Assembly (NCBI RefSeq): GCF_045679555.1
Contig: NC_092115.1
Coordinates: 40,681,728-40,745,727, forward strand
DNA from: Salvelinus alpinus
Taxonomy: Eukaryota; Chordata; Actinopteri; Salmoniformes; Salmonidae
Length of the DNA stretch: 64,000 nucleotides
Direction of reading: 5' to 3'
Of the stretch, positions 1-9,899 are shown piece after piece. Made by a program: the position numbers and the translations under genes. Below the pieces are notes generated by a model. It searched no databases and was not told where the DNA came from. It saw only the letters and a program-made list of their open reading frames with translations. Position 1 is the stretch's first letter. The number at the start of each line of letters is the position of its first letter.

Positions 1-81
1 AGCTTTTTATGACACACTGTAGAAACTATTTTGCCTACTTCACTTCTGCTATTCATTTCATACTGTCCCATTGTGATCCAG

Positions 82-3000
82 GGCTATCAGGAGAGCTACC
101 CAATCCCAGAGGGCCATCGTGGCTTCATCAGTGATGCCAGACTTCTGCAGATGCAGAGAGCTGAGAGAGAGGCCATGGAAGAAAAGCAAAGAAAGATAAG
201 TGCTATCCATGAGAATTATGTCCGGACTGCTCTCATCGGGGTTGGCAGCACCTTCGCGCACCACTTCGTCCCCTCTATTCAGTGCATCCCGCGGCCGAAA
301 GCTCCACCAAGGCCTTTGCCACGAAGGCTTGAACACATAGCTCTGGCCCCACTGAAGAACGTGGTAGGGGTGGACGGAGCCCAAGTTCGACCCGGATCTC
401 ACTCTCTGGAGTCCATCCAGGTAAATAAGTCATTCAGCAGCAGTAGCTTGTGGCCTGTTCCCGTCCCTCCCACTGGAGCTCCCTCCAAGAGGGGCAAGAA
501 GAAGAAGGGCAGGCGGGGAGTCAAAGCCCTGAAGGTCCAGTCGGACCAGGGCTGTGCTGACAACAACGGACCCATTGACCTGATGGAGGAGGTGAGGGAC
601 ATCGAGGCTCACCCGAAGGAGGAGGCCTGGAAGGTAGGATGGACTTCGAATTGATTTTAAATGTGAAGATTTGCAGTTCAGAATTATACTTGGACTGATA
701 AATTGCCAAACAGATAGTGGTTCCATGTCTTAAAATCAAGTCAAACTTTATTTGTCACATGCGCCGAACACAACAAGTGTAGACCTTACCGTGAAACCAA
801 CAGTGCCGTTCAAGAAGAGTTAAGAAAATATTAACCAAATAAACTAAAGTAAAAGGTTATAATAATTAAAGTAACACAATGACATAACAATAACGAGGCT
901 ATATACAGGGGGTATCGGTACCGAGTCAGTGTGCGGGGGTACAGGTTAGAAAGGATACTCTCTCTGACAGCATGATAGAATAGATCCTAGAATACAGGAT
1001 CTCTCTGTGTATTAGTTTATGTATATACAAGTTCTATATGTATTTCTATGATGGGAGCATTCTTTTCTGCTCTGCGCCAAAGGTGATACATGAGGTGAAG
1101 GCCATGGGCAGGAGAAGTTTGGGCTCGGCCATGTCCATGGGGGAAATAGCCACCAGCTCTCTGGGAAGCCTGAGCTCAGTGGATATGAACACCCCTGCGG
1201 AGCTCCGTGACTACTTGGATGTCGGGACCCCGGTCAAGTCGCGTGACAGCCCACCCAGGCCTGCTCCCCCTCTTACCAAGCCCAGGAGCAAACTACCTCG
1301 GCCTATAAGGTTCCTTAGACTGCCAAAGGCTGCCACCGGCTCAGGTCAGTCCCTCTCATGTACTCACACTAATGTAAATTAGACAGGGAGATGAAGCTAG
1401 GTAGAGTGATAGAAAGACAGTAGGAAGGGAAGGGAAGGGACACAAATGGCTTTAGCCCAGGGCTAAGACATTTTTCCACACTTGCTTTGCCTGTTTCACA
1501 GTGAGATAACCTTTACTCAAGGTTAACTGGACCCTGCTTCTGAGCAGGGTGAGCACCAAAAAAATATGTGCTAAATTTAAAATGATATGATATCATAATG
1601 AACTAAGATGTTCTAGTGTTAAAAGCTACAAACAGATATGGAAATTAGTAAATACATAAATACATACAGTTCACAGAGAGATAGATGTCTGCTGTCAACC
1701 CATAGACAAGAAGGCAGCCAGTGAGCCAAAGGGCCAAATAAAGAAGAGTCAGGACCAGGCCAGATTGCAGCCCCTTTCCAACCCAGAGCAGGCCCTGACT
1801 AAGACCTTCAAGCTGCTCCACTCTGCCTCTGATGACTGGTGAGCATTCACTGTAGACAAGACCAATGGAGCTAGGCTAAAGGAAGCACAGTGTAGTGTCC
1901 TTGGAAATGTAGATTTGAGCTACAGAGCGTAGAAACTTCTGAAATTAAAAGACCAGAGTCCTAATTGATGAACATCATTATGTTTTTGGAAAATGTTGTG
2001 GAAATTGCTTACGTTTCTTTCACTGAATTGCAGGGAGAAGAAGATCGAGGGCTTGACCTCTCTCCGTGTGATGGCTCAGAACCACATGGACATACTGATG
2101 CCTACACTCCATGATATCTGCCTTGCCATTATAAATGAGGTAGCTGTATTCATTCACTGCCCTATTCATTCATCTGCACAAATCTGCTACATTTGGAGAA
2201 CAAGTCAAATTATTGTGTCATGTTTCTGATGTTCGTGGGTTGTACTGCTCAACATTAATAGCTGGTCCTGTGCGTGTTATTATGATTCAGGTGAAGAACC
2301 TGCGCTCTGCAGTGTCCTGTGCTGCCATGGCCACACTGGGTGACATGTACGTCCACCTCCAGAGGGCCATGGACAGTGAGGTGGAGGGGACGGCACGCGT
2401 GCTGCTGCACAAAGCCAGCGAGGCCAACACCTTCATCCGGCAGGGTGCCAACTTTGCCCTGGGTCACATGGTGCAGAGCTGCACCCCTACCCGTGTCATG
2501 AATGCCCTGCTGGTCGGTGGGCTAAGGTAAAGAGGGAGAGGGGTCAATTAACACTCACTAAGGGGTAGATCCGGAATTCCACAAATGTTCACTTTGTCTC
2601 ACATTGAAAGTTTGACTCGAGTGGAAGTGAGGATTCACTCCAAACAGCCCTGATGTGACAATGCAATAGATAATTGATATGTAGTGAACTTTCTGGTGCA
2701 AAATGGTCACTGCTCGCTTAGGTATGCCACACATTAGATTAGATTCAACTTTATTGTCATTGAACAAGCACAAGTACAGTACAACGAAATGCAGTTAGCA
2801 TCTGACCAGAATGTTCAAAAGATAAAAGAGTGCAAAAAATGTACAAGTAAAACAATTAAGTATAATGTATGTTATTAAGTGGGATGTATAAATGTGCAAT
2901 GAAGGCAAATGGCAAGTTCAAATGGCAAGTCTAAATGTGCAATGAAGGCAAATTGAAAGTGCAAGGAGGCATGCAACTGAAATGCAGGGAGAGCAGCAAT

Positions 3001-6000
3001 GAGGTTACCGAGGTAGACATGTACATGTACAACTGAATTATGTCCTTAATCAGATTTTGCAAAGCAATGTCAGAGTCCAGTAGTACCGTGAAGAGTGCAA
3101 AGAGAGTAGTGCAACAAGGTCCCTCAGAGGCAGTACTAAGATGTGGGCGGGTGGATATGGCTAGTGCCGTGCCACAGAGTTCAGCAGGGTTACAGTAGCT
3201 GGAAAGAAACTGTTCTTGAGCCTGCTAGTGTGGGAATGTAGAGACCTGTACTGCCTGCCTGATGGTAGGAGGGCAAACCGTTTGTGGCATGGATGTGAAG
3301 GGTCCCTGATGATGCCGCTTGCGCTGGAGGTCTACGATGGCAGGGAGCTGGAGCTCCCACCAAGCGGGCCCCCAAAAATTATGGCACCCCTGTTGACGGC
3401 GGAGAAAAATATGTGCATATTATAGTTAATTTCCTGTAATTCGACACTACAGTAATGGTGACCCTGATGTGATATATCTTACAGATACTTTGGACTAAAT
3501 TTGAGTTTATTATATTATATTATTCTATTGGGGCAGCAGGTAGCCTAGTGGTTAACGCGTTGGACTTGTAACCGAAAGGTTGCAAAATCGAATCCCCGAG
3601 CTGACAAGATAAAAATCTGTCCTTCTGCCCCTGAACAAGACAGTTAACCCACTGTTCCTAGGCCGTCATTGAAAATAAGAATTTGTTCTTAACTGACTTG
3701 CCTAGTTAAATAAAGGTAAAATAAAATTAACATATATAACGAACATGTAGCCTATGTGAAGGCGAATATGCAAGCAATCTATAATTTTGAATTATGGTAA
3801 TCGACTCGTATTAATGAGTTGATCAAAAAAGGCAAGAATGTTCTCACATTTGATTCGAATTGGGATGAAATTCTTTAGTACTGGCAATATACATTGAGTA
3901 TACCAAACATAGGGGGGGTGGGGGGGTCTGGTGAACACGCCAGGGTTCTATGGCCGCAGGCAGAACAGCAGAAACAGGGTCAGCAACACGACCAGGTGGA
4001 CTTGGGACGGGGACAGCCAGGAGTCGTCAGGACAGATAGTCCTGAGGCATGGTCCTAGGGCTCAGGTCCTCCGAGAGGGGAGAGAGAGGGAGAGATAGGA
4101 GAATTAGAGGGAGCATATATAAGATCACACAGGACACCAGATAAGACAGGAGAATTACACCGAATATAACAGAATGACCCTAGCCCCCCGTTCAAAGGCA
4201 CTTAAATATTGTCTTGCTCATTCACCCTCTGAATGGCACACATACACAATCCATGTCCATATTGTCTCAAAACTTAAAAATCCTTATTTAACCTGTCACC
4301 TCCCCTTCATTTATACTGATTGAAGTGGATTTAACACGTGACATCAATAATTGGATTCACCTGGTCAGTCTGTCATGGAAAGAGAAGGTGTTCTTAATGT
4401 TTTGTATACTCAGTGTATTGACATGCATTGCTTTAGCTACTGTCATCTAACATTCTAAATATCTTCATAAAGAAGCTGATTAAACACACAGGTGAAAAAT
4501 CAAGGTGACTTACAAAGATGAGGAGGACCAAGAGCAAGAGAGGGAGTGTGGTTTTGTAGTGTCCTCAACTAATGAATGAAAAGACAGGTATCCCGAAAGC
4601 ATGTACTTACTATGTGTACATGCTAACAGAAAGGAAAGAGGTGGGTAGCTAGCTAAGTGTGTCATTTTAACACATTATTTATGAACAAAAAATTATCTCT
4701 AAAAAGTTCAGTTAATTTTCCTTCTATTATCTATGCAATAGGCCATCTTTGATGGCATGTTAACTAACTCTATTACCTCTTTCAAGGTTCGTTCTGTTTT
4801 GATAGGGATATTTAACCTAAAATCCTTTAGGCCTACCTATTTTTATTTATTTATTTTAGCCCTTGGCAACTCAGATGCTTGTGCACACAACGCAAGCTGG
4901 GTAGTCAGGGTATCAGAGTGTCGCACTCGCAAATGCTTCACAACTGATTTATTTGTAGGCTATCGACGTGAAATAATTGAAACAATATAGCCTAAATAAT
5001 ACATTTTGTGTTAGGCTAAATGTCTGACTCCTGACCTATTTAGAGTGTTTATATACTGTTTAATAAGACATGTCGCCTATTTGAAATTACGAGTGCTTCT
5101 TACAGTCGCCTTTTCCTGTTGTTTACTTAAATACTTAATTCAAATCATATGGTTTGGTTTCTATATTTCAAAACCAAATGGTAGGTTATATACCACGGCT
5201 TTCAGCAAATCAGCATTCAGGGCTCGAACCACCCGGTTTATAATTTCAATTATCTCACCAACCCCCTCGTCACCACTCTGGGTAGCAGAGTTTCAGTTGT
5301 GTTTACATCTGCAGGTCTGATATCTGATTGGAAGTTCACTTTTATAGTAGCATATTGGTCAACAACTCACATTTTTTTATTCTAACAACTCAGAGGCTTT
5401 TTAAAGAGTCTTAGATTCATTGTCTCTCTCTTTTTCTTTGTTCCTGACCTGCGCTAGTGAGATAAGCTCTCTCTCTCCCACCCCAGGGACTCTTGGGGCA
5501 TGGCCTTTCAGGCTATGACTTCTCTCTGATCATGCATAGGGTATTGCATTGTAATGTTTGTTAATGCCTTGTATATGATTTCATAATGTTAAATACCTTT
5601 CCACTCTCAGTCCAATTCTTGCTAGTCAATGTCAACTCATTGCCTAATGCTTGCTTGCATATTTTAAGTATCTTTACAGCGTAAAAGATAAACATTTTAA
5701 TGTATAAATAGTTATATATCAAATACTACCACACTACAAAGTCAATCAATTTAATATACACCATCACGAATATTCAAATGTTTTCATTTAGGCAGGTCTT
5801 AAGAAACATTAAACATTAAAACCTCTACGGGATCAGTGTCCCCATCGCGGGACGGTTGGGCTAACGTAGGCCAATGTGATTAGCATGAAGTAACAAAAAC
5901 ATTTTCCAGGACATAGAAATATCTGATGGGCAGAAAGCTTAAATTCTTGTTAATCTAACTGCACTGTCCAATTTACAGTAGGTATTACAGTGAAATAATA

Positions 6001-9000
6001 CCAATCTATTTGTTTGAGAAGAGTGCACAATGTATTGATAAACCAATTAGGCACATTTGGGCAGTCTTGATACAACATTTTGAACAGATATACGATGGTT
6101 TATTGGATCAGTCTAAAACGTTGCACTGACACTGCTGCCATCTAGTGGCCAAAATCGAAATTGCTCCTGGGCTGGAATAATACGTTATGGTCTTTCTCTT
6201 GCATTTCAAAGATGATGGTACAAAAAACACACACAAAAAACGTTAACCAGATCTAATGTGTTATATTCTCCTACATTAATTTAACATTTCCACAAACTTC
6301 AAAGTGTTTCCTTTCACATGGTATCAAGAATATGCATATCCTTGCTTCAGGTCCTTAGCTACAGGCAGTTAGATTTGGGTATGTCATTTTAGGTGAAAAT
6401 TGAAGGGTCCTATCCTTAAGAGGTTCTTTCAAAATAACAGAATAGCATATTTTGAGTTTAATTATGTTACTATGCTTAGTTAGCCAAAGCTCGACTTCAA
6501 GTTCCGTCTGCCATCAAGTCGAAATGGTCATATGGCAATATGTTTTCACCGTGGTGAAGGAAAAGGGATATTGCTTGAAAACTTATTTCAATCCAGGGAT
6601 GGAAGGTATCGCTGTACTCCTAATTGTCCCATTATCCAAGCCTCGAAATCGAGAAGATTGAAATACTGCTAGATTTTAATTTACTGCCTTTTTCCTCAGC
6701 ATGCTAGGTTATTCCACAACACTTCCGGCAGCAACTCACCCCAACGCTAGACGTCGCATTTGAATGAATACACATTTTTTTGTCATGTCTTATACTTCCT
6801 TGTGTTGTGTACTTCTTATTTTATCATTGCGTTATTTAGATTATTTTTAGCCATTGGTGGAGAGGTACTGTCTACTGATGTGTGCTAGCCTTTGGGGAGT
6901 AACAAGTCATTTATAAACATTTATAAAGTATATATAGTGAACACTTTAGATTAGGGGCTATTAGTGAGGCACTGAGGTATTAGTAAATTGATGTACTCAC
7001 ATTCATAAATGCACTCATTAATAAATACACCATTCGTGACATTTATAAATACATTTATAAATATGTCAAACCATTAATCAACCATTAACAAATGCCTTGA
7101 CAATAACTCCTTTATAACTGGTTTATAGTACATTAGTAGTACATTATTAATAATTTACAAATTGTGAACATACTATGATCAAACACTCATGAACAATCAT
7201 GAACAAATCATTTAAAATAGCATTTATAAATGTGTAAATAACTATTTATAAATTTATAAATTTCTTATTGACATTTACAAATGTAGGAATAATGATTAAT
7301 AAATGGTAAGTAAACTCTTTACAAACAGTTTATAAATGGTATATTAAGGGACCTTACTATATCATCAAATCAAATCAAGTTTATTTTATATAGCCCTTCG
7401 TACATCAGCTAATATCTCAAAGTGCTGTACAGAAACCCAGCCTAAAACCCCAAACAGCAAGCAATGCAGATGTAGAAGCACGGTGGCTAGGAAAAACTCC
7501 CTAGAAAGGCCAAAACCTAGGAAGAAACCTAGAGAGGAACCAGGCTATGAGGGGTGGCCAGTCCTCTTCTGGCTGTGCCGGGTGGAGATTATAACAGAAC
7601 ATGGCCAAGATGTTCAAATGTTCATAAATGACCAGCATGGTCAAATAATAATCAGGAGTAAATGTCAGTTGGCTTTTCATAGCCGATCATTAAGAGTATC
7701 TCTACCGCTCCTGCGGTCTCTAGAGAGTTGAAAACAGCAGGTCTGGGACAAGTAGCACGTCCGGTGGACAGGTCAGGGTTCCATAGCCGCAGGCAGAACA
7801 GTTGAAACTGGACTATAAAGCTTTACCGAACATTTTTATCAACTGATGAGACTTCATCAATACAATCCATTATCATTTGTCTCCTAACTCATGTATCTCT
7901 ATGATATGTAACTGATGTGCTCTGTTTTTCCTTCCTCAGCCACCGTAACGCTGCGGTGAGGAGCTGCACTGCTCAGCACCTGGAGAGACTGGCTGAGGTC
8001 ATGGGGATGGCTCGTCTCCTGTCGGGGAAGAAAGACCTCACTGACCGTTTCTTAATTGCCGTCAGTAAACTGGCTGTGGACCCTGCACAGGAAGCCAGGT
8101 GGGAAGTTCCTCCCGTAAAGTAGCTTGCTTCAACATAACAGTTAAGGCCGGGATTCAATCCATGGCTCGCTATAGCACTAGATCGCCGACAATGAACCTT
8201 TTAAAGGTAATTTAATTTTATTCGCCAACTAGCGACCTCCTGTGGTGAGCGGGGTGCAATGCACGCTGACACGGTCGCCAGGTGTATGGTGTTTCCTCCG
8301 ACACATTGGTGCAGCTTGCTTCCAGGTTAAGCTGGCATTGTGTCAAGAAGCAGTGCGGCTTGGTTCGGTTGTGTTTCGGAGGACGCACGGCTCTCGACCT
8401 TCGCCTCTCCAGAGTCCTTACGGGAGTTGCAGCGATGGGATAAGATTGTAACTACTAATTGGATACCACGAAATTGGGGTAAAATGTAAATGAGTCCAAA
8501 TAGTCAGTACCTGATTCAGTTTCCTTCCTTCTGTTTGGGGCCTAATGAAGACAACCCTACTTAATCACAATGGTCGGCCTGAGCCAAGCTCTGTGCAGAT
8601 TCGCTAAGATTTTCATAATAACGAACGGTTAATACCCAGTTGTTAGATAGTTGAGATGATTTGTAGATCAGGTAATGCGGTGCATTACTCAAACCGACCC
8701 TCTTGCAAATTCTACCTAATGTATGTCTTATTTTGATGGGATATTTTTTCTCAGGTTGCCATCAATTGAGTACTGTTTTTAATCACAGACAGCAGAAATT
8801 ATTTGATATGTTGCACGTTTAAGATGATATTAATATCTTTGTCCACAGGCATCATGGTCGCAATATCTTGAGAAACCTGGCGACCAATGGCGACTTTGCT
8901 AAAATGTGGGATAAATTCGCTCCGAGGAAAGAGCGAGAATCCTTGAGGGAAGTCATCTCAAAGGTTAACCTCAAAGAAAGGTACATTCTCTCTGGATGAT

Positions 9001-9309
9001 TAGAAGAAGTGTGACAAATGAGCTGATATGATTACAGAAATCCAATCCCACTGGTCACAGACATGTCTAGTTTTGATGTTAAGTTTTGATTTCAATTTGG
9101 GAAATCAACCAAAAATGTTGGTTAAAAGTTGGGTAAAAAAAATCAAATTGTGTTTTCCACGTTGATTCCCGTCATCACATACATTTTTGTGTTGTTGAAA
9201 TGAGGTGGAAACAACGTTTATTCAACCAGTTTTGGCCCAATGGGATGAATTTAATATACTGTAAGATTATATCTTTCTGTCTTTTCTCTTTTTCAACAGG
9301 AATATCTGA
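82..9309 (+). CDS. TOGARAM-family (FAM179/crescerin) protein, last eight exons; 5' part lies before the window
   Basis: Exons read from splice sites and phase: 82-633, 1083-1344, 1706-1838, 2034-2139, 2291-2526, 7940-8098, 8849-8980, 9300-9309. All junctions have AG/GT, phases agree, and the last exon adds only R-N-I before TGA. Exons 1-3 encode a basic, proline-rich linker (KRGKKKKGRRG). Exons 4-8 encode an alpha-helical HEAT-repeat TOG domain, with stretches such as LRSAVSCAAMATLGDMYVHL, KASEANTFIRQGANFALGHM and RNAAVRSCTAQHLERL. TOGARAM proteins are known to bind tubulin through TOG arrays and regulate ciliary (axonemal) microtubules; the terminal TOG is normally at the C-terminus, as here. 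A GTAAAT inside the first exon (421) could be a donor, but the frame stays open to 633. The choice between TOGARAM1 and TOGARAM2 is not certain; TOGARAM2-like is my weak preference. Intron 5 (5.4 kb) is filled with repeats. Confidence 0.82.
735..955 (-). repeat. LINE 3'-end fragment (RSg-1/L2-like tail), intron 1
   Basis: Read on the minus strand it ends GTGACAAATAAAGTTTGAC..., a typical salmonid LINE tail. It carries one copy of the GTACCGATACCCCCTGTATATAGCC segment that is tandemly expanded at 18535-19231, so it is the same LINE family. It is a short 5'-truncated 3'UTR only. Confidence 0.7.
2737..3395 (-). repeat. LINE 3'UTR fragment (CR1/L2-superfamily type), intron 5
   Basis: The left end reads TTAGATTAGATTCAACTTTATTG, which on the minus strand is an (ATCTAATC)-type LINE tail preceded by CAATAAAGTTGAAT. 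The body resembles the 3'UTR of Rex/L2-like fish LINEs (a segment with 'ctgcctgatggtaggagggc'). No RT coding remains. Confidence 0.5.
3530..3728 (+). repeat. HpaI-type tRNA-derived SINE
   Basis: About 200 bp in intron 5. The tRNA-like head has an A-box region (AGCCTAGTGGTTAACGCG) and a B box near GGTTGCAAAATCGAATCCCC. GTTAAC (HpaI) occurs twice. The tail ...AATTTGTTCTTAACTGACTTGCCTAGTTAAATAAAGG matches the 3' end of the LINE family at 9900-12590 and 45721-50515. Confidence 0.88.
3892..4415. mobile_element. Deleted Tc1/mariner element carrying an L2 3'UTR segment
   Basis: Terminal inverted repeats: left CATTGAGTATACCAAACATA (3892), right ATGTTTTGTATACTCAGTG ending at 4415, each flanked by TA. 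The interior 3925-4190 is minus-strand L2 3'UTR, matching 41760-42010 of the LINE at 39498-42437; 4190-4415 is ordinary Tc1 end sequence. No transposase is left. Confidence 0.7.
4418..5818. other. Intronic sequence without a recognised gene
   Basis: AT-rich intron 5 sequence. Short open frames at 4757-4990 and 5045-5320 have no family features, no fitting splice sites and no repeat pattern; I treat them as chance. No RNA gene is recognised. Confidence 0.4.
5819..6424. repeat. MITE-like interspersed repeat with short inverted ends
   Basis: Starts AACCTCTACGGGATC and ends GATCC-type CCTTAAGAGGTT, giving a short inverted repeat (AACCTCT/AGAGGTT). It has no coding capacity, and I recognise it as a common salmonid dispersed repeat. 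Transposon superfamily is not assigned. Confidence 0.5.
6425..7365. other. Intronic AT-rich stretch with recurring ATTTATAAA motifs
   Basis: 6425-6925 shows nothing recognisable. From about 6930 to 7340 the motif (A)TTTATAAA(T) recurs many times in both orientations, probably a low-complexity, decayed repeat. No gene seen. Confidence 0.4.
7366..7812 (-). repeat. L2 LINE 3'UTR fragment, intron 5
   Basis: Reverse complement of the 3' end of the L2 element at 39498-42437: the tail ATCAAATCAAATCAAGTTTA, the shared CAGCAAGCAATGCAGATG block and the CTAGAGACCGCAGGAGCGG block all match. The small frame at 7483-7731 is part of this repeat (the same frame recurs at 42038-42325). Confidence 0.85.
8224..8487 (+). 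repeat. 3' part of a long salmonid tRNA-type SINE
   Basis: Contains the segments GCGACCTCCTGTGG, GTTTCCTCCGACACATTGGT, AAGAAGCAGTGCGGCTTGGT and ATTGGATACCACGAAATTGG, typical of the body of the SINE whose head is seen at 23771. The tRNA-like head is missing here. It lies in intron 6. Confidence 0.65.
8488..8848. other. Intron 6 remainder, nothing recognised
   Basis: AT-rich sequence with no open frame or repeat I can name; it ends at a good polypyrimidine/AG acceptor before exon 7. Confidence 0.4.
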
Positions 9310-9688
9310 ATAATCCCCAACTTGACTATTATCCCCTCCAGTCCCCAAACTCCAATATTTTCGCTCATTCTAAGAAATTTGACACTATCATCCAAACCCC
9401 CATGCAAATGCATATTTAAACTGCATTGACTCCTTGTCCAAGTCCTGAATCCACTATAAGGCAATATGAACCACATTCAAAGCACTAAATGACCTTTCCT
9501 CGAAGCTCCTATATGATCTACCAGCTCAATAGTGGTCTACTGAAACTATACTCACCATCTCAGGTGGTGCTCAGATCATCAACCACTGACCTCCACACCA
9601 TCCTCAAAACCAGCAGTTCTGTTTTGGAGGCAGATTTGTCAGTGGATTTGGTTCCAATACTTCTGGACTATGAGAACATTCTTTGGAC

Positions 9689-9694
9689 AATAAA
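9689..9694 (+). terminator. Candidate polyadenylation signal of the TOGARAM-type gene
   Basis: AATAAA lies 380 bp after the TGA of the last exon and before the first retroelement. It is the only canonical hexamer seen in the 3' flank before the Copia LTR piece. 9310-9688 is therefore probably 3'UTR; nothing else is recognised in it. Confidence 0.4.
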
Positions 9695-9899
9695 ATTAGG
9701 TAAATTAGAAGCTGGCTGCAGTCTCAGTTTTATCCTCCAAGACAGTGTGCAGGATGTGTAACAACAATACCTGTGGTTTAACTTGATGATCAGGGCCAGA
9801 TTACCGAATGGTCACGCAGGGCACCTGCCCTGTGGGCCCCGACTGTTAACTCGAAATGACACAACGACAAGGTTCCAGTTTAACAAAGTTTACTATACT

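Noticed and set aside
421-426. GTAAAT after CAG as the end of the first exon
   Set aside because: The reading frame stays open and lysine/proline-rich to a better placed donor (AAG|GTAGGA at 634) whose phase fits the next exon; kept only as a possible alternative.
3541-3620. Possible functional tRNA gene in the HpaI-like SINE
   Set aside because: The tRNA-like head is diverged, has no complete cloverleaf that I can draw, and is joined to a LINE-type tail.
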